Origin: Sphingobacteriia bacterium
Lineage (GTDB): Bacteria; Bacteroidota; Bacteroidia; Bacteroidales; UBA7960
NCBI GenBank assembly: GCA_011390785.1
Contig: JAABRR010000032.1
Location: forward strand, 1 to 43,998
Length of the DNA stretch: 43,998 nt
Reading direction: 5' to 3'
This document shows, piece after piece, positions 23,972-32,900 of this stretch (within the stretch, counting starts at the first letter, position 1; every line of letters begins with the position of its first letter). The position numbers and the translations under genes were made by a program. The notes below the pieces were generated by a model that saw nothing but the letters and a program-made list of their open reading frames with translations, searched no databases and had not been told where the DNA came from.

Positions 23972-25273
23972 TTAGAAACTCCAGTATTGAAGGTCTTTAA
24001 TTTTATTTCTGTAAATCCCTTTGATATCAACTAAGATTGGGTTTTTTACATCTTTCATAAGTTTCTTGAAATCATCTTCGGTAAGACTCATGTAGTCAGC
24101 ATGGTTTACAGCTACAACTACTGCATCATAATTATCAGCAATTTTCCCGGTTAAAGAAAAGCCATATTCATGTTGCAACTCACCAGAATTGGCAAGGGGG
24201 TCAACAATATCAAGATTTACTCCATAGCTTTTTAATTCTGAAATTACATCGGCAACCTTTGAGTTTCTTATGTCGCTTACATTTTCCTTGAATGTAACAC
24301 CCATAATGAGTACTCTCGATTGTTGGATGTTTTTATCAGCGGCAATGAGCTTTTTAACCAGCTGTTTTGCGGCATAAAAACCCATTGAGTCGTTCACAAA
24401 ACGCCCACTATTGATAACCTGTGAGTGATAACGGAATTCTTTGGCTTTGTAAACGAGATAGTAAGGATCGACTCCAATGCAGTGGCCACCAACCAGGCCG
24501 GGGTAAAAACGCAGGAAGTTCCATTTGGTGCCGGCAGCTTCCAGTACGTCGTAGGTGTTGATTCCCATACGGTTGAAAATGATGGAAAGCTCGTTCATGA
24601 GGGCAATGTTCACATCACGCTGTGTATTTTCAATAATTTTTGCTGCTTCGGCTACTTTGATTGATGGAGCGCGGTGAACTCCAGCTTTCACAATCAGTTC
24701 ATAGGTTTTGGCAATATTATCCAGTGCTGTTTCGTCACAGCCGGAAACAACTTTGGTAATGCTTGTAATAGTATGTTCTTTATCACCGGGGTTGATACGC
24801 TCTGGCGAGAAGCCTACTTTAAAATCTTCTCCACATTTTAAACCGCTTTCAGCTTCCAGGATTGGAATACAGTCTTCTTCGGTGCATCCCGGATAAACGG
24901 TAGATTCGTAAACAACATAATCACCTCTTTTGAGCGCCTTGCCCACAGAATGAGATGCTGACAATACGGGAGAAAGATCGGGTAGGTTGTGATCATCAAT
25001 GGGAGTGGGTACGCCCACAATATGAAAATTGGCCAGTTTCAGATCGGCAGGGTTGGCTGTAAAATAAATATCTGCACCGTCAAATGCATCAGCTTCCAGT
25101 TCTTCGCTGGGATCTATGCGATTGCGCATTTTTTCTACCCGGTCTTCTTTAATGTCAAAACCAACCACCTGGATATTTTTTGCAAATTCCAGCGCGATAG
25201 GAAGTCCCACGTAGCCAAGTCCTATTACTGATAGTTTGGCTTCTTTATTTAGTAATCTTTCGTAAATGTTCAT
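23972..25273 (-). CDS. UDP-N-acetylhexosamine 6-dehydrogenase (TviB/WbpO/WbpA type)
   Basis: A 433-residue UDP-glucose/GDP-mannose dehydrogenase family enzyme that oxidises C6 of a UDP-HexNAc to a uronic acid. NAD motif GLGYVG (18-23), VPTPID, ESTVYPGCTEED, GFSPERINPGD, and the catalytic Cys265 in GLVGGHCIGVDPYYL are visible. The YPGCTEE and FSPERINPGD forms favour the HexNAc-specific branch over UDP-glucose dehydrogenase. With the WbpP-like epimerase it could make UDP-GalNAcA; with the WbpE- and WbpD-like genes upstream it could supply UDP-GlcNAcA for a 3-amino derivative. Both readings are possible. Confidence 0.87.
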   Translation of the reverse strand: MNIYERLLNKEAKLSVIGLGYVGLPIALEFAKNIQVVGFDIKEDRVEKMRNRIDPSEELEADAFDGADIYFTANPADLKLANFHIVGVPTPIDDHNLPDLSPVLSASHSVGKALKRGDYVVYESTVYPGCTEEDCIPILEAESGLKCGEDFKVGFSPERINPGDKEHTITSITKVVSGCDETALDNIAKTYELIVKAGVHRAPSIKVAEAAKIIENTQRDVNIALMNELSIIFNRMGINTYDVLEAAGTKWNFLRFYPGLVGGHCIGVDPYYLVYKAKEFRYHSQVINSGRFVNDSMGFYAAKQLVKKLIAADKNIQQSRVLIMGVTFKENVSDIRNSKVADVISELKSYGVNLDIVDPLANSGELQHEYGFSLTGKIADNYDAVVVAVNHADYMSLTEDDFKKLMKDVKNPILVDIKGIYRNKIKDLQYWSF

Positions 25274-25386
25274 CGTTATTTATTGTGTTAATTTTAACTC
25301 AGTGGCAGATGCCTTTAAGTTTTGGTTGTTTATTTATGTTTATTATATGTTTTTTAAAATATATGTGCAATTGGTTTCCGGGTATC

Positions 25387-25971
25387 TTATACGTTCATTT
25401 TACTAACGGCTCCATTTTTTAAAATGTATTTTTCTTTGCTTTCCGGGCAAACGGCAATGTTATTTACATCGAAATTTAGTCTGTGGCCATATTCACTCAT
25501 CCAACCAATATGTTTGGCAGGATTACCAACAACCAGCGCAAAAGCGGGTACATCTCTTATTACAACGGCACCTGCCCCAATAAAGCAAAATTCGCCAAGT
25601 TCAATACCACACACAATGGTTGCATTGGCACCAATTGTGGCCCCTTTTTTTACCAGCGTTTTTGCATATTGATCTTTACGTACAATAGCAGATCTCGGGT
25701 TTACAATGTTGGTAAAAACCATTGATGGGCCCAGAAAAACATCATCTTCGCAAATTACCCCTGTATAAATGGAAACATTGTTTTGAACCTTAACATTATT
25801 GCCCAATGTTACACCGGGAGAAACTACTACGTTTTGTCCTATATTACATTTCTTACCTATCTTACAATCGGGCATAATATGCGTAAAGTGCCATATTTTT
25901 GAGCCTTCTCCTATCTGGCAACCTTCGTCGATTATTGCTGTGGGATGATAGAAGTAATTATTATCTGCCAT
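25387..25971 (-). CDS. wbpD: Hexapeptide-repeat N-acetyltransferase (WbpD-like)
   Basis: A 194-residue left-handed beta-helix acetyltransferase. Hexapeptide units run through most of the protein ([46 protein letters not shown]), with [17 protein letters not shown] at the end. WFTNIxNPRSA-like [11 protein letters not shown] is typical of WbpD/WlbB, which acetylates the 3-amino group of UDP-GlcNAc3NA. It lies 12 bases after the aminotransferase gene, the enzyme expected to make its substrate. A 113-base gap then separates it from the dehydrogenase. Confidence 0.85.
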   Translation of the reverse strand: MADNNYFYHPTAIIDEGCQIGEGSKIWHFTHIMPDCKIGKKCNIGQNVVVSPGVTLGNNVKVQNNVSIYTGVICEDDVFLGPSMVFTNIVNPRSAIVRKDQYAKTLVKKGATIGANATIVCGIELGEFCFIGAGAVVIRDVPAFALVVGNPAKHIGWMSEYGHRLNFDVNNIAVCPESKEKYILKNGAVSKMNV

Positions 25972-25983
25972 TATTCTTTGTTT

Positions 25984-27111
25984 TTATTTGAGATATTCGA
26001 TTATGTTTTCAGTAATATAATCTATTTGTTCGTGATTCAACTCGGTATGCATAGGAAGTGAAATCACCGTTTTGCTAAGCATTTCACTAACCGGAAAGTC
26101 TCCGGGTTTGTAACGTTTATCCTGATAAGCCTTTTGCATATGCATGGGAACAGGGTAATAAATCATAACAGGAATACCTTTTTCTCCCAGTTTCTTTTGC
26201 ATGTCGAACTGGTCTATGCCTTCAATTCTTAATGTATATTGATGAAATACATGGGTTGAAAATTTACTCCTGGCCGGTGTGTTAATTCGGGGATGGTTGG
26301 CAAATGCCCTGTCGTAACGACAAGCAGCCTTACGTCTTGATGCTGCGTAATCATTCAGATTACGAAGCTTAACGCCCAAAATAGCAGCCTGAATAGTATC
26401 GAGGCGTGAATTAACGCCAATGGAATCATGATGGTACCGTACCACCATTCCATGGTTTACAATCATTTTGAGCTTTTGTGCCAGTTCGTCATCATCGGTA
26501 TAAATAGCACCGCCATCGCCATAACATCCCAGGTTTTTCGATGGAAAGAAAGATGTACAGCCTATTGTTCCAATTGTCCCGGCTTTTTGTTTGGTACCAT
26601 CTTTAAAAATATAATCAGCACCCAAAGCCTGAGCATTATCTTCTATAATAAAAAGATTGTGTTTGTTGGCAATATCAATTAAAGGTTCCATGTTTGAACA
26701 CTGGCCAAAAAGATGTACCGGAACAATGGCTTTTGTTTTGGGTGTAATGGCTTCTTTTACGCTTTCAGGGTCAATATTGAAAGTATCTGGTAAAACATCC
26801 ACCAAAACCGGAGTAAGACCCAAAAGGGCAATTACTTCAACCGTTGCAACAAATGTAAAAGATGTAGTGATGACTTCATCCCCAGGTTTAAGTCCCAGTG
26901 CCATCATGGCAATTTGCAGTGCATCGGTGCCATTACCGCAAGGAATAACATGTTTTATACCCAGGTAATCTTCAAGATCTGCCTGAAATTTTTTTACTTC
27001 GCTTCCGTTAATGTATTGTGTTGATCTGATTACTTCTAATACTGCCGTATCAATTTCGTTTTGAATTTTATCGTATTGACTTTTCAGGTCAACCATATGG
27101 ATGGGTTTCAT
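25984..27111 (-). CDS. wbpE: DegT/DnrJ/EryC1-family sugar aminotransferase (WbpE-like)
   Basis: A 375-residue PLP enzyme, first gene of the operon. PLP-binding features include GNGTDAL (59-65), IIEDNAQALGA (D158) and the Schiff-base lysine K192 in SFFPSKNLGCYGDGGA. The adjacent WbpD-like acetyltransferase suggests it makes UDP-2-acetamido-3-amino-glucuronate from the 3-keto sugar, as WbpE does. The 3-oxidase (WbpB) that should provide this keto sugar is absent from the window. Other 3- or 4-aminosugar substrates are possible. Confidence 0.83.
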   Translation of the reverse strand: MKPIHMVDLKSQYDKIQNEIDTAVLEVIRSTQYINGSEVKKFQADLEDYLGIKHVIPCGNGTDALQIAMMALGLKPGDEVITTSFTFVATVEVIALLGLTPVLVDVLPDTFNIDPESVKEAITPKTKAIVPVHLFGQCSNMEPLIDIANKHNLFIIEDNAQALGADYIFKDGTKQKAGTIGTIGCTSFFPSKNLGCYGDGGAIYTDDDELAQKLKMIVNHGMVVRYHHDSIGVNSRLDTIQAAILGVKLRNLNDYAASRRKAACRYDRAFANHPRINTPARSKFSTHVFHQYTLRIEGIDQFDMQKKLGEKGIPVMIYYPVPMHMQKAYQDKRYKPGDFPVSEMLSKTVISLPMHTELNHEQIDYITENIIEYLK

Positions 27112-27163
27112 GCAGCGGCTATCTTATTAATTTCCTGTAAAATTGTTCTTTTTAAAAGCGGTA

Positions 27164-27171
27164 CAAAGATA
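27164..27171 (-). promoter_or_regulatory. -7 promoter element of the nucleotide-sugar operon
   Basis: On the minus strand this reads TATCTTTG, a perfect match to TAnnTTTG, about 53 bases upstream of the aminotransferase ATG. No clear -33 element is seen. It shares a 210-base gap with the divergent waaA promoter. Confidence 0.55.
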
Positions 27172-27231
27172 AAAATATTTACTTTCTGACTTGTTGTCGC
27201 ATCAGTTAGTAACTGAATTTTATTTATTTAC

Positions 27232-27239
27232 TATATTTG
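27232..27239 (+). promoter_or_regulatory. -7 promoter element of waaA
   Basis: TATATTTG matches the Bacteroidota TAnnTTTG consensus, 82 bases before the waaA ATG. The -33 element is not obvious. Confidence 0.5.
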
Positions 27240-27321
27240 TGCATCTAACCTTTTCGTATTCATATCCAGTCAAAACTATTACCATTACTTAATTCTAGCA
27301 CAACATTCTAAATCGAAAACC

Positions 27322-28605
27322 ATGAGGGTTGTTTATTCTTTTTTTGTTATTTTATATTTTTGGACTGTAAAAATTGCTTCTTTATTTAATAAAAAAGCTC
27401 TTTTATGGGTTAAAGGGCGTAAGAATGGACTGGAAGAAATTGCTCTGGAACTTGATCATGAAGCTAGTTATGTTTGGTTTCATTGTGCTTCATTGGGCGA
27501 ATTTGAGCAGGGAAGACCGGTAATAGAGAAATTCAGACAAGAAAACCCTGATATTAAAATTGTACTAACATTTTATTCACCCAGCGGATATGAGGTTAGG
27601 AAAGATTATCCTTTGGTTGATCATGTTTTTTATATGCCCCTTGATACGACAGACAATGCAAGGCTTTTTGTAGAGTATGTTAATCCACGCATGGCGGTGT
27701 TTGTAAAGTATGAGTATTGGTTTAACCATTTGGATGCACTTCATAAAAAAAATATTCCGGTTGTTTTTATATCAAGTATTTTCCGACCTACACAGATGTT
27801 TTTTAGATGGTGGGGTGGCTGGTTCAGAAAGCAATTAAAAAGAATTACTTACTTTTTTGTTCAGGACAAACAATCGCGGGATCTGCTTTATGGTATTGGA
27901 ATCAATAATGTTGTGGTAAGTGGCGATACGCGTTTCGACAGAGTTTTTGAGATTAGCCAGGATCCATCCCATTTTGAAATAGCAGAGACTTTTATTCAGG
28001 GATCGGTAATCTTTATGGCTGGCAGCACCTGGCCAGCTGATGAAGAGCTTATTGTACCCTTTATAAATAAATATGAAGGGGAAATGAAATTCATTATTGT
28101 TCCTCATGAAATTCATGAAAAGGATATTAAAAAACTGAAAAAAGATATTAACAAGACTGTGGTAACTTATTCACAATACCCCGTTAAATCTTTTAAAGAT
28201 GCCCAGGTTTTGATAATTGATCAAATGGGGATGTTGTCAAGTCTCTATCAGTATGCTTCCTTAGCCTATATTGGTGGCGGTTTTGGTAAAGGAATCCATA
28301 ATACCCTTGAAGCAGCCGCCTTTGGAATGCCTGTTTTGTTTGGGCCAAATTATGAAAAATTTGCAGAAGCGAAAGATATGGTTGCTTTTGGCTGTGCTTT
28401 CCCGGTAAAAGATAAGGAACAGTTTTTTCATGTAAGTGAAAAGCTAATTTCTGATTACAATGTACTTAAAGAAGCATCGGATATTGCCAGGCAATATATA
28501 ATTATGAAACGGGGCGCCACCAATACTATTTTGGTTTTTCTCAACACCATTATTAATCCCGGAAATTTTAAGCATAAATCTATGGAAATGCTGAATATGA
28601 ATTAA
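27322..28605 (+). CDS. waaA: 3-deoxy-D-manno-octulosonic acid (Kdo) transferase
   Basis: A 427-residue GT30 family enzyme that adds Kdo to lipid A on the inner face of the cytoplasmic membrane. An N-terminal hydrophobic membrane-association segment (about 1-20) is followed by WFHCASLGEFEQGRP with the catalytic Glu60, TFYSPSGYE, and in the C-terminal domain GSTWPADEE, VPHEIHE and YIGGGFGKGIHNTLEAAAFG for CMP-Kdo binding. Length is typical. It heads a three-gene plus-strand run (waaA, four-TM protein, DUF4139 protein) with gaps of 54 and 44 bases, and is divergent from the nucleotide-sugar operon, so both strands here serve the cell envelope. Confidence 0.95.
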   Translation: MRVVYSFFVILYFWTVKIASLFNKKALLWVKGRKNGLEEIALELDHEASYVWFHCASLGEFEQGRPVIEKFRQENPDIKIVLTFYSPSGYEVRKDYPLVDHVFYMPLDTTDNARLFVEYVNPRMAVFVKYEYWFNHLDALHKKNIPVVFISSIFRPTQMFFRWWGGWFRKQLKRITYFFVQDKQSRDLLYGIGINNVVVSGDTRFDRVFEISQDPSHFEIAETFIQGSVIFMAGSTWPADEELIVPFINKYEGEMKFIIVPHEIHEKDIKKLKKDINKTVVTYSQYPVKSFKDAQVLIIDQMGMLSSLYQYASLAYIGGGFGKGIHNTLEAAAFGMPVLFGPNYEKFAEAKDMVAFGCAFPVKDKEQFFHVSEKLISDYNVLKEASDIARQYIIMKRGATNTILVFLNTIINPGNFKHKSMEMLNMN

Positions 28606-28659
28606 ACTGGCATTCTAATACAATCAAACAAATTCCATTATTCTCTAAAAGCCAAAATT

Positions 28660-29013
28660 ATGACCTTTCTTTTAAAAGTTATTGTAACAACCTTTGCCGT
28701 AGTTATTGGGGCATACATAATGCCCGGTGTTCATGTCGATTCATTTTTAACAGCCATCGTAGTAGCATTTGTGCTGGGTTTGTTGAACGGGTTGTTGAAG
28801 CCTGTTCTGGTAGTGTTAACATTGCCCGTTACAGTTTTCAGTCTTGGTCTGTTTCTTATTGTCATCAACGCTTTTCTTATAATGCTTACCGATTATTTTG
28901 TTTCCGGGTTTGATGTTAAAAATTTCTGGATTGCTGCTATTTTCAGCATCCTTCTGGCAATTATTAATGGTTTGCTGGAAATGCCTGTGAAATCTAAGGA
29001 AAGAAGGCGATGA
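28660..29013 (+). CDS. Four-transmembrane protein of the 'phage holin family 4' (PF04020-like)
   Basis: A 117-residue integral membrane protein with four hydrophobic helices (about 3-22, 28-50, 54-80 and 89-110). GAYIMPGVHVDSFLTAIVVA, the helix-turn LLNGLLKPVLVVLTLPVT and the final IINGLLE are typical of this widespread family. Despite the holin name these are usually chromosomal genes of unknown role, and nothing phage-like surrounds this one. It is between waaA and the DUF4139 gene and is probably cotranscribed with both; an envelope role is only an inference. Confidence 0.85.
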   Translation: MTFLLKVIVTTFAVVIGAYIMPGVHVDSFLTAIVVAFVLGLLNGLLKPVLVVLTLPVTVFSLGLFLIVINAFLIMLTDYFVSGFDVKNFWIAAIFSILLAIINGLLEMPVKSKERRR

Positions 29014-29057
29014 TAAAGACCATATCTGAGATAGTATTATTTACGAATTTATGAAAA

Positions 29058-30659
29058 ATGATGAAAACAAAATTGATTGCATGGATTCTGCTGTTTATGC
29101 CCTTAATGGGCGTTGCCGGTAGTGTAAATTCTGAACTTACAGGGGTGAGGCTTTTTTTATGGGGAGCAGAAATTTCCCGGACAGCCACTCATCAGGTGAA
29201 TGCAGGAATTAATGAAGTGGTTTTTACAGGCTTGCCTGTTAATCTTGATGCCAACAGTATACAGGTTAAAGGCGTAGGATCATTTAATGTACTTTCGGTA
29301 AGTCATCGCTATAATTTTCTGGATGAGCCTGCTGTTTCGCGCGAAGTAAAAATACTCACCGACAGTCTTGAGCTTCTCAAAAAGGAAATTGATTCACAGC
29401 AGGCTTTATTAATTGTTTATGAAGAAGAGCAGGCTTTGCTATTAGCCAACAAATCAATTGGAGGGAGCGACGCCGGTGTAAAGGTTGCTGAACTACAATC
29501 GATGGCAAATTTTTTTCGTTCCCATTTAATAGAAGTAAAGAACCTTCAGATTGAAACTAAGCAGAAGCTGGCAGAATTACAGCAGGCCCAAAGTCGTATC
29601 CGTAATCAAATCAATGAATTGGGAAGTCCCAGGACTAATGTTAGCGAGATTGTTATAACCACATCTGCATCACGTTCGGTGATGGGTGAATTTGAAATTT
29701 CATTTGTTACGTGGGAAGCACGCTGGAATGCTTTATACGATATACGTGCTACCGACACAGGCAACCCGGTGGAATTGGTGATGAAGGCTTCTGTGGCGCA
29801 AACCACAGGTGAAGACTGGAGCGGAATTTCATTGGTTCTTTCAACAGCCCCGCCACTTAGAGGCCGTAATATTCCTGAATTAAGTACCTGGTTTCTTCGG
29901 TTTCTGGAACCTAACCTTACTGAGAGTTCATTTCAAATAGAAAGCGTGCCTATGGCCAAACAGGAAATGTATCGGATGGATGCTGAAGTTTTTGATGATC
30001 AGGTTCTTGATGTTATTGCTTACGAGCCACAGGCTATTCAAACACAAACTACTACGACTCATGAGTTTCGTATTACCACTCCTTTTACCATAAAATCGGG
30101 TGGTGGTTCACATTTACTGGAAGTGCAGACGAACGAAATTCCGACTTCTTTTTCCTGGTATGCAGTGCCACGAATTGACCGTGATGCTTACCTGCTGGCC
30201 CGGTTGACCGGTTGGGAAAATCATGTTGTTTTGCCTGGTAAAGCGGGTATTTTTTTCGAAAATGCCTATGTGGGAGAAACCTTTATTGATCCCTTACAAT
30301 CGGAAGATACGCTCAATATTTCATTAGGTATTGACAGAGGCGTGATTCTGGAAAGAAAACGGGAGGAAGATTTTACCTCACGCGGAATTCTTGGCAGAAG
30401 AACAACCGAATCTGTAGCCTGGGAAATTATGGTTCGAAATAATAAAAACCGAAGCATCAATCTTGAAGTCCGCGACCAGATTCCTGTTTCCACTGATGAA
30501 ACCATCGAAGTTACTCTCGATGAAAGGTCTGGTGCACAGCATTATCAGTCATCAGGAATTCTTACCTGGCGATTGGAGTTGGAGCCAGGGCAATCACAGA
30601 CTCTCCCTTTCAAGTATTCGGTGAAGTATCCTTCTGATAAAATGATTCGTTTGGAATAA
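29058..30659 (+). CDS. DUF4139/DUF4140 (mucoidy inhibitor MuiA-like) secreted protein
   Basis: A 533-residue exported protein; signal peptide at about 1-20 (MMKTKLIAWILLFMPLMGVAG; the second Met is an equal start candidate). A DUF4140-type N-terminal domain (about 27-115: VRLFLWGAEISRTATHQV, VVFTGLPVNLDANSIQVKG), a coiled coil (about 100-190) and a DUF4139 domain from about 205 (FVTWEARWNALYDIRA, TTGEDWSG, LVLSTAPP) to the end (GILTWRLELEPGQSQTLPFKY) give the typical order. The biochemical role is unknown; MuiA was named for suppressing mucoidy in Synechocystis-type work. Its place after waaA suggests the envelope. The bidirectional terminator follows. Confidence 0.85.
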   Translation: MMKTKLIAWILLFMPLMGVAGSVNSELTGVRLFLWGAEISRTATHQVNAGINEVVFTGLPVNLDANSIQVKGVGSFNVLSVSHRYNFLDEPAVSREVKILTDSLELLKKEIDSQQALLIVYEEEQALLLANKSIGGSDAGVKVAELQSMANFFRSHLIEVKNLQIETKQKLAELQQAQSRIRNQINELGSPRTNVSEIVITTSASRSVMGEFEISFVTWEARWNALYDIRATDTGNPVELVMKASVAQTTGEDWSGISLVLSTAPPLRGRNIPELSTWFLRFLEPNLTESSFQIESVPMAKQEMYRMDAEVFDDQVLDVIAYEPQAIQTQTTTTHEFRITTPFTIKSGGGSHLLEVQTNEIPTSFSWYAVPRIDRDAYLLARLTGWENHVVLPGKAGIFFENAYVGETFIDPLQSEDTLNISLGIDRGVILERKREEDFTSRGILGRRTTESVAWEIMVRNNKNRSINLEVRDQIPVSTDETIEVTLDERSGAQHYQSSGILTWRLELEPGQSQTLPFKYSVKYPSDKMIRLE

Positions 30660-30681
30660 GTGAATGTTGACATTATAAAAA

Positions 30682-30725
30682 AAGGTGAGATAAACTATTT
30701 CTGTTATCTCACCTTGTGTTTTTTA
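30682..30725. terminator. Bidirectional terminator between convergent genes
   Basis: AAGGTGAGATAA (30682-30693) and TTATCTCACCTT (30704-30715) form a 12-bp perfect stem, with A-rich sequence on one side and a T-run on the other. It ends both the DUF4139 gene and the alcohol dehydrogenase gene. Confidence 0.9.
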
Positions 30726-30745
30726 TAGGAAATTTTACATTTGAT

Positions 30746-31900
30746 TTATGCCATAAGATCGAGCAATTTGACATAATCATCTTCCGAAAGTTTTTGTGCC
30801 TGACCTGAAGCTTTATTCAATATCATTACCTTGAGAAGTTTTTCTTTAACGGCTGCATCTGATAAATCAATGTCAATTTCCGAGAGTTTTAAAGGGCTTC
30901 CCAATACTTTAAATAGATATTCGAGTTTATAGATTGTATCGTCCACATTATTGGCTTCAAAAAGTGATGTACCTAATTCCTGGATACGCTCCGGAATTCT
31001 GCTCTTCATGAGTTTTAACCATGCCGGATAAACTATTGAGAGTGAAGCACCGTGAGGAACATCATGCACTACAGATAAGCAATGGCCAACTTCATGTACC
31101 CCCCAGTCACCAGATTTTTTACCAAAACCGGTTAATCCATTTAATGCTAGTGTGGCGGCATACATAATTCTTGCCCTTAAATCATAGTCTTCAAGATTTT
31201 CAAGTAGATCAGGGCCATGCTTCATGGCTTCTTTAATGATTGAAACAATAATACGGTCAGAAAGGGATGCATCACCTTCTCCAAACCAAAGTTCGAGTGA
31301 GTGGGCAATTAAATCTACTACTCCATAGGCAGTGTAGTTTCTTGGGACTGATAGAGTAAAAGTTGGGTCGAGAAAACTATGCTGCGGATACATGAGTTTA
31401 TTGCCGTAACCGATTTTCTTTTGTTGGCATGTATCCTGAATTACAGCAACCGGATTCATTTCTGTTCCTGTTGCTGCCAGTGTAAGCACCGCAATAAGGG
31501 GAGTTGCATCGGTAGGATTGTGTTTTCCGGTAACAATATCCCAGGCCGGGCCATCATATTTCATGGCCAGAGAAATAATCTTTGAACTGTCTATAACGCT
31601 TCCACCCCCCAGAGCAACAATAACATTAATATTGTTGTCTTTTCCAAGCTGTGCGGCTTTATTAACATCTTCTATTACCGGATTCGATTTTATACCACTA
31701 TACTCAAATATTTCCATTCCTGCTTTTTTGAGCATCGAAAATACCTGGTCATAGGCACCACTTGATTTTGCAGAACCTTTCCCCAATACTAATAAAGCTT
31801 TTTTACCATATTCGCTGGTAATGGTTCCTATTTTATCGGTAACACCCTCCCCAAAATGGAGTTTTACGGGGTTATACATCACAAAATTTTCCATCATCAA
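30746..31900 (-). CDS. Iron-containing alcohol dehydrogenase (YqhD/BdhA type)
   Basis: A 384-residue cytosolic dehydrogenase of the NADPH-dependent aldehyde reductase/butanol dehydrogenase branch. The nucleotide loop GGGSVIDSSK (98-107) and LAATGTEMNP (141-150) are present. Metal ligands D196, H200 (VVDLIAHSLE), H269 (VHEVGH) and H283 (HDVPHG) have exactly the spacing of E. coli YqhD (D194, H198, H267, H281). It would reduce medium-chain or toxic aldehydes to alcohols. The start has three Met in a row; the first is used. It is a single-gene unit, separated from the DUF4249 gene upstream by 95 bases. Confidence 0.93.
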   Translation of the reverse strand: MMMENFVMYNPVKLHFGEGVTDKIGTITSEYGKKALLVLGKGSAKSSGAYDQVFSMLKKAGMEIFEYSGIKSNPVIEDVNKAAQLGKDNNINVIVALGGGSVIDSSKIISLAMKYDGPAWDIVTGKHNPTDATPLIAVLTLAATGTEMNPVAVIQDTCQQKKIGYGNKLMYPQHSFLDPTFTLSVPRNYTAYGVVDLIAHSLELWFGEGDASLSDRIIVSIIKEAMKHGPDLLENLEDYDLRARIMYAATLALNGLTGFGKKSGDWGVHEVGHCLSVVHDVPHGASLSIVYPAWLKLMKSRIPERIQELGTSLFEANNVDDTIYKLEYLFKVLGSPLKLSEIDIDLSDAAVKEKLLKVMILNKASGQAQKLSEDDYVKLLDLMA

Positions 31901-31995
31901 TATTTTTAATTAATAATCAGTCTGATTAAAAAACGATTTTTGCAAATTTATAGGATTGGCATAAGTCATCCTAAATTACTTGTAAAAAATTTACC

Positions 31996-32850
31996 TTACT
32001 CGGGGGGTGCAAGATAGATCATTTCTTTGTAAGATAGTTTTGAAACCTGGAAAAACCCTTTGGCACCTTCACTCATATTGGTAGGAATGTTGGCAGGTGG
32101 AGCACCGGCAAAGGGATTTCCTGACAGGTCTGTCTGAAAAAAGAATATGTTGTAAAAGTCCCAGTTCTCGCGCGAAATACTTCTCATTTCAACCCTTATC
32201 TTATCTCCTTCATTAAGGTCGGCCTTATCAATACTCAAAACAGAGAATGAAACATAGGGCTCAAGGTTAATATCACTTACAAGACTTTTGTCTGCCGGAC
32301 GGGGAGTTTTTATTGTATCATTTACATATAAATCAAAAAGATAGTAATCGTCTTGGGAAGTCAACTCTTCAAAATGTACATAAATATCGAATATGGTATC
32401 AGGAATAAAGCCCAGTTGCGTAACAAAGCTAATACCCATGGTAATTGAATCAAGCTGGGGCAAAGGTTTTAATGCGCTTTGCGCTGTATAAATATTGTTA
32501 TTGTGCTCAATGGTAAGAAAATAGTCCGTTTCAGATAACTTTGACGAGATTTGACCATTGATATAATAACCTTTAAGGCTATCCACTGCCATTTCATAAA
32601 ACTCAAAATTTTGTTCTTCTGAATTTACGGTTACAATTGCACCGCTAATAGGTTCTCCTGTACTTACATCATAATATGATGATGAATACGAAAGTCTTAT
32701 CCATTGATTGGCCCCATTGTTAGTAATATTGGCATCTACAACCATAAAATTACCTTCTTTTTTTGCCAAATCGAGAACAACATCTTTTTCGCAAGCCACA
32801 AAAAAAGTGCTGATTATAATTAGAGTTATTAATGTTTTCATGGTATTCAT
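31996..32850 (-). CDS. DUF4249 lipoprotein
   Basis: A 284-residue lipoprotein from the ATG at 32850 (MNTMKTLITLIIIS; a second Met at 32841 is equally good). The lipobox is FVAC with Cys20, followed by EKDVVLDLAKKEGNFMVVDANITN, then repeated beta-rich stretches (GEPISGAIVTVNSEEQ, YYINGQISSKLSETDYFLTIEH) that match DUF4249, a family found beside TonB-dependent receptors in Bacteroidota. It lies 50 bases after the receptor gene. By analogy with SusD it may be an outer-leaflet partner of that receptor, but the fold and ligand are unknown to me. Confidence 0.85.
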   Translation of the reverse strand: MNTMKTLITLIIISTFFVACEKDVVLDLAKKEGNFMVVDANITNNGANQWIRLSYSSSYYDVSTGEPISGAIVTVNSEEQNFEFYEMAVDSLKGYYINGQISSKLSETDYFLTIEHNNNIYTAQSALKPLPQLDSITMGISFVTQLGFIPDTIFDIYVHFEELTSQDDYYLFDLYVNDTIKTPRPADKSLVSDINLEPYVSFSVLSIDKADLNEGDKIRVEMRSISRENWDFYNIFFFQTDLSGNPFAGAPPANIPTNMSEGAKGFFQVSKLSYKEMIYLAPPE

Positions 32851-32900
32851 GCAAGAGTAATTTTGAAATTTATTTTTTGATGACAATCAGAAGTATTATT

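Noticed and set aside
28660-29013. Phage holin, hence a prophage remnant
   Set aside because: Only the family name is phage-related. The gene sits between envelope genes, with no lysin, integrase or structural phage gene.
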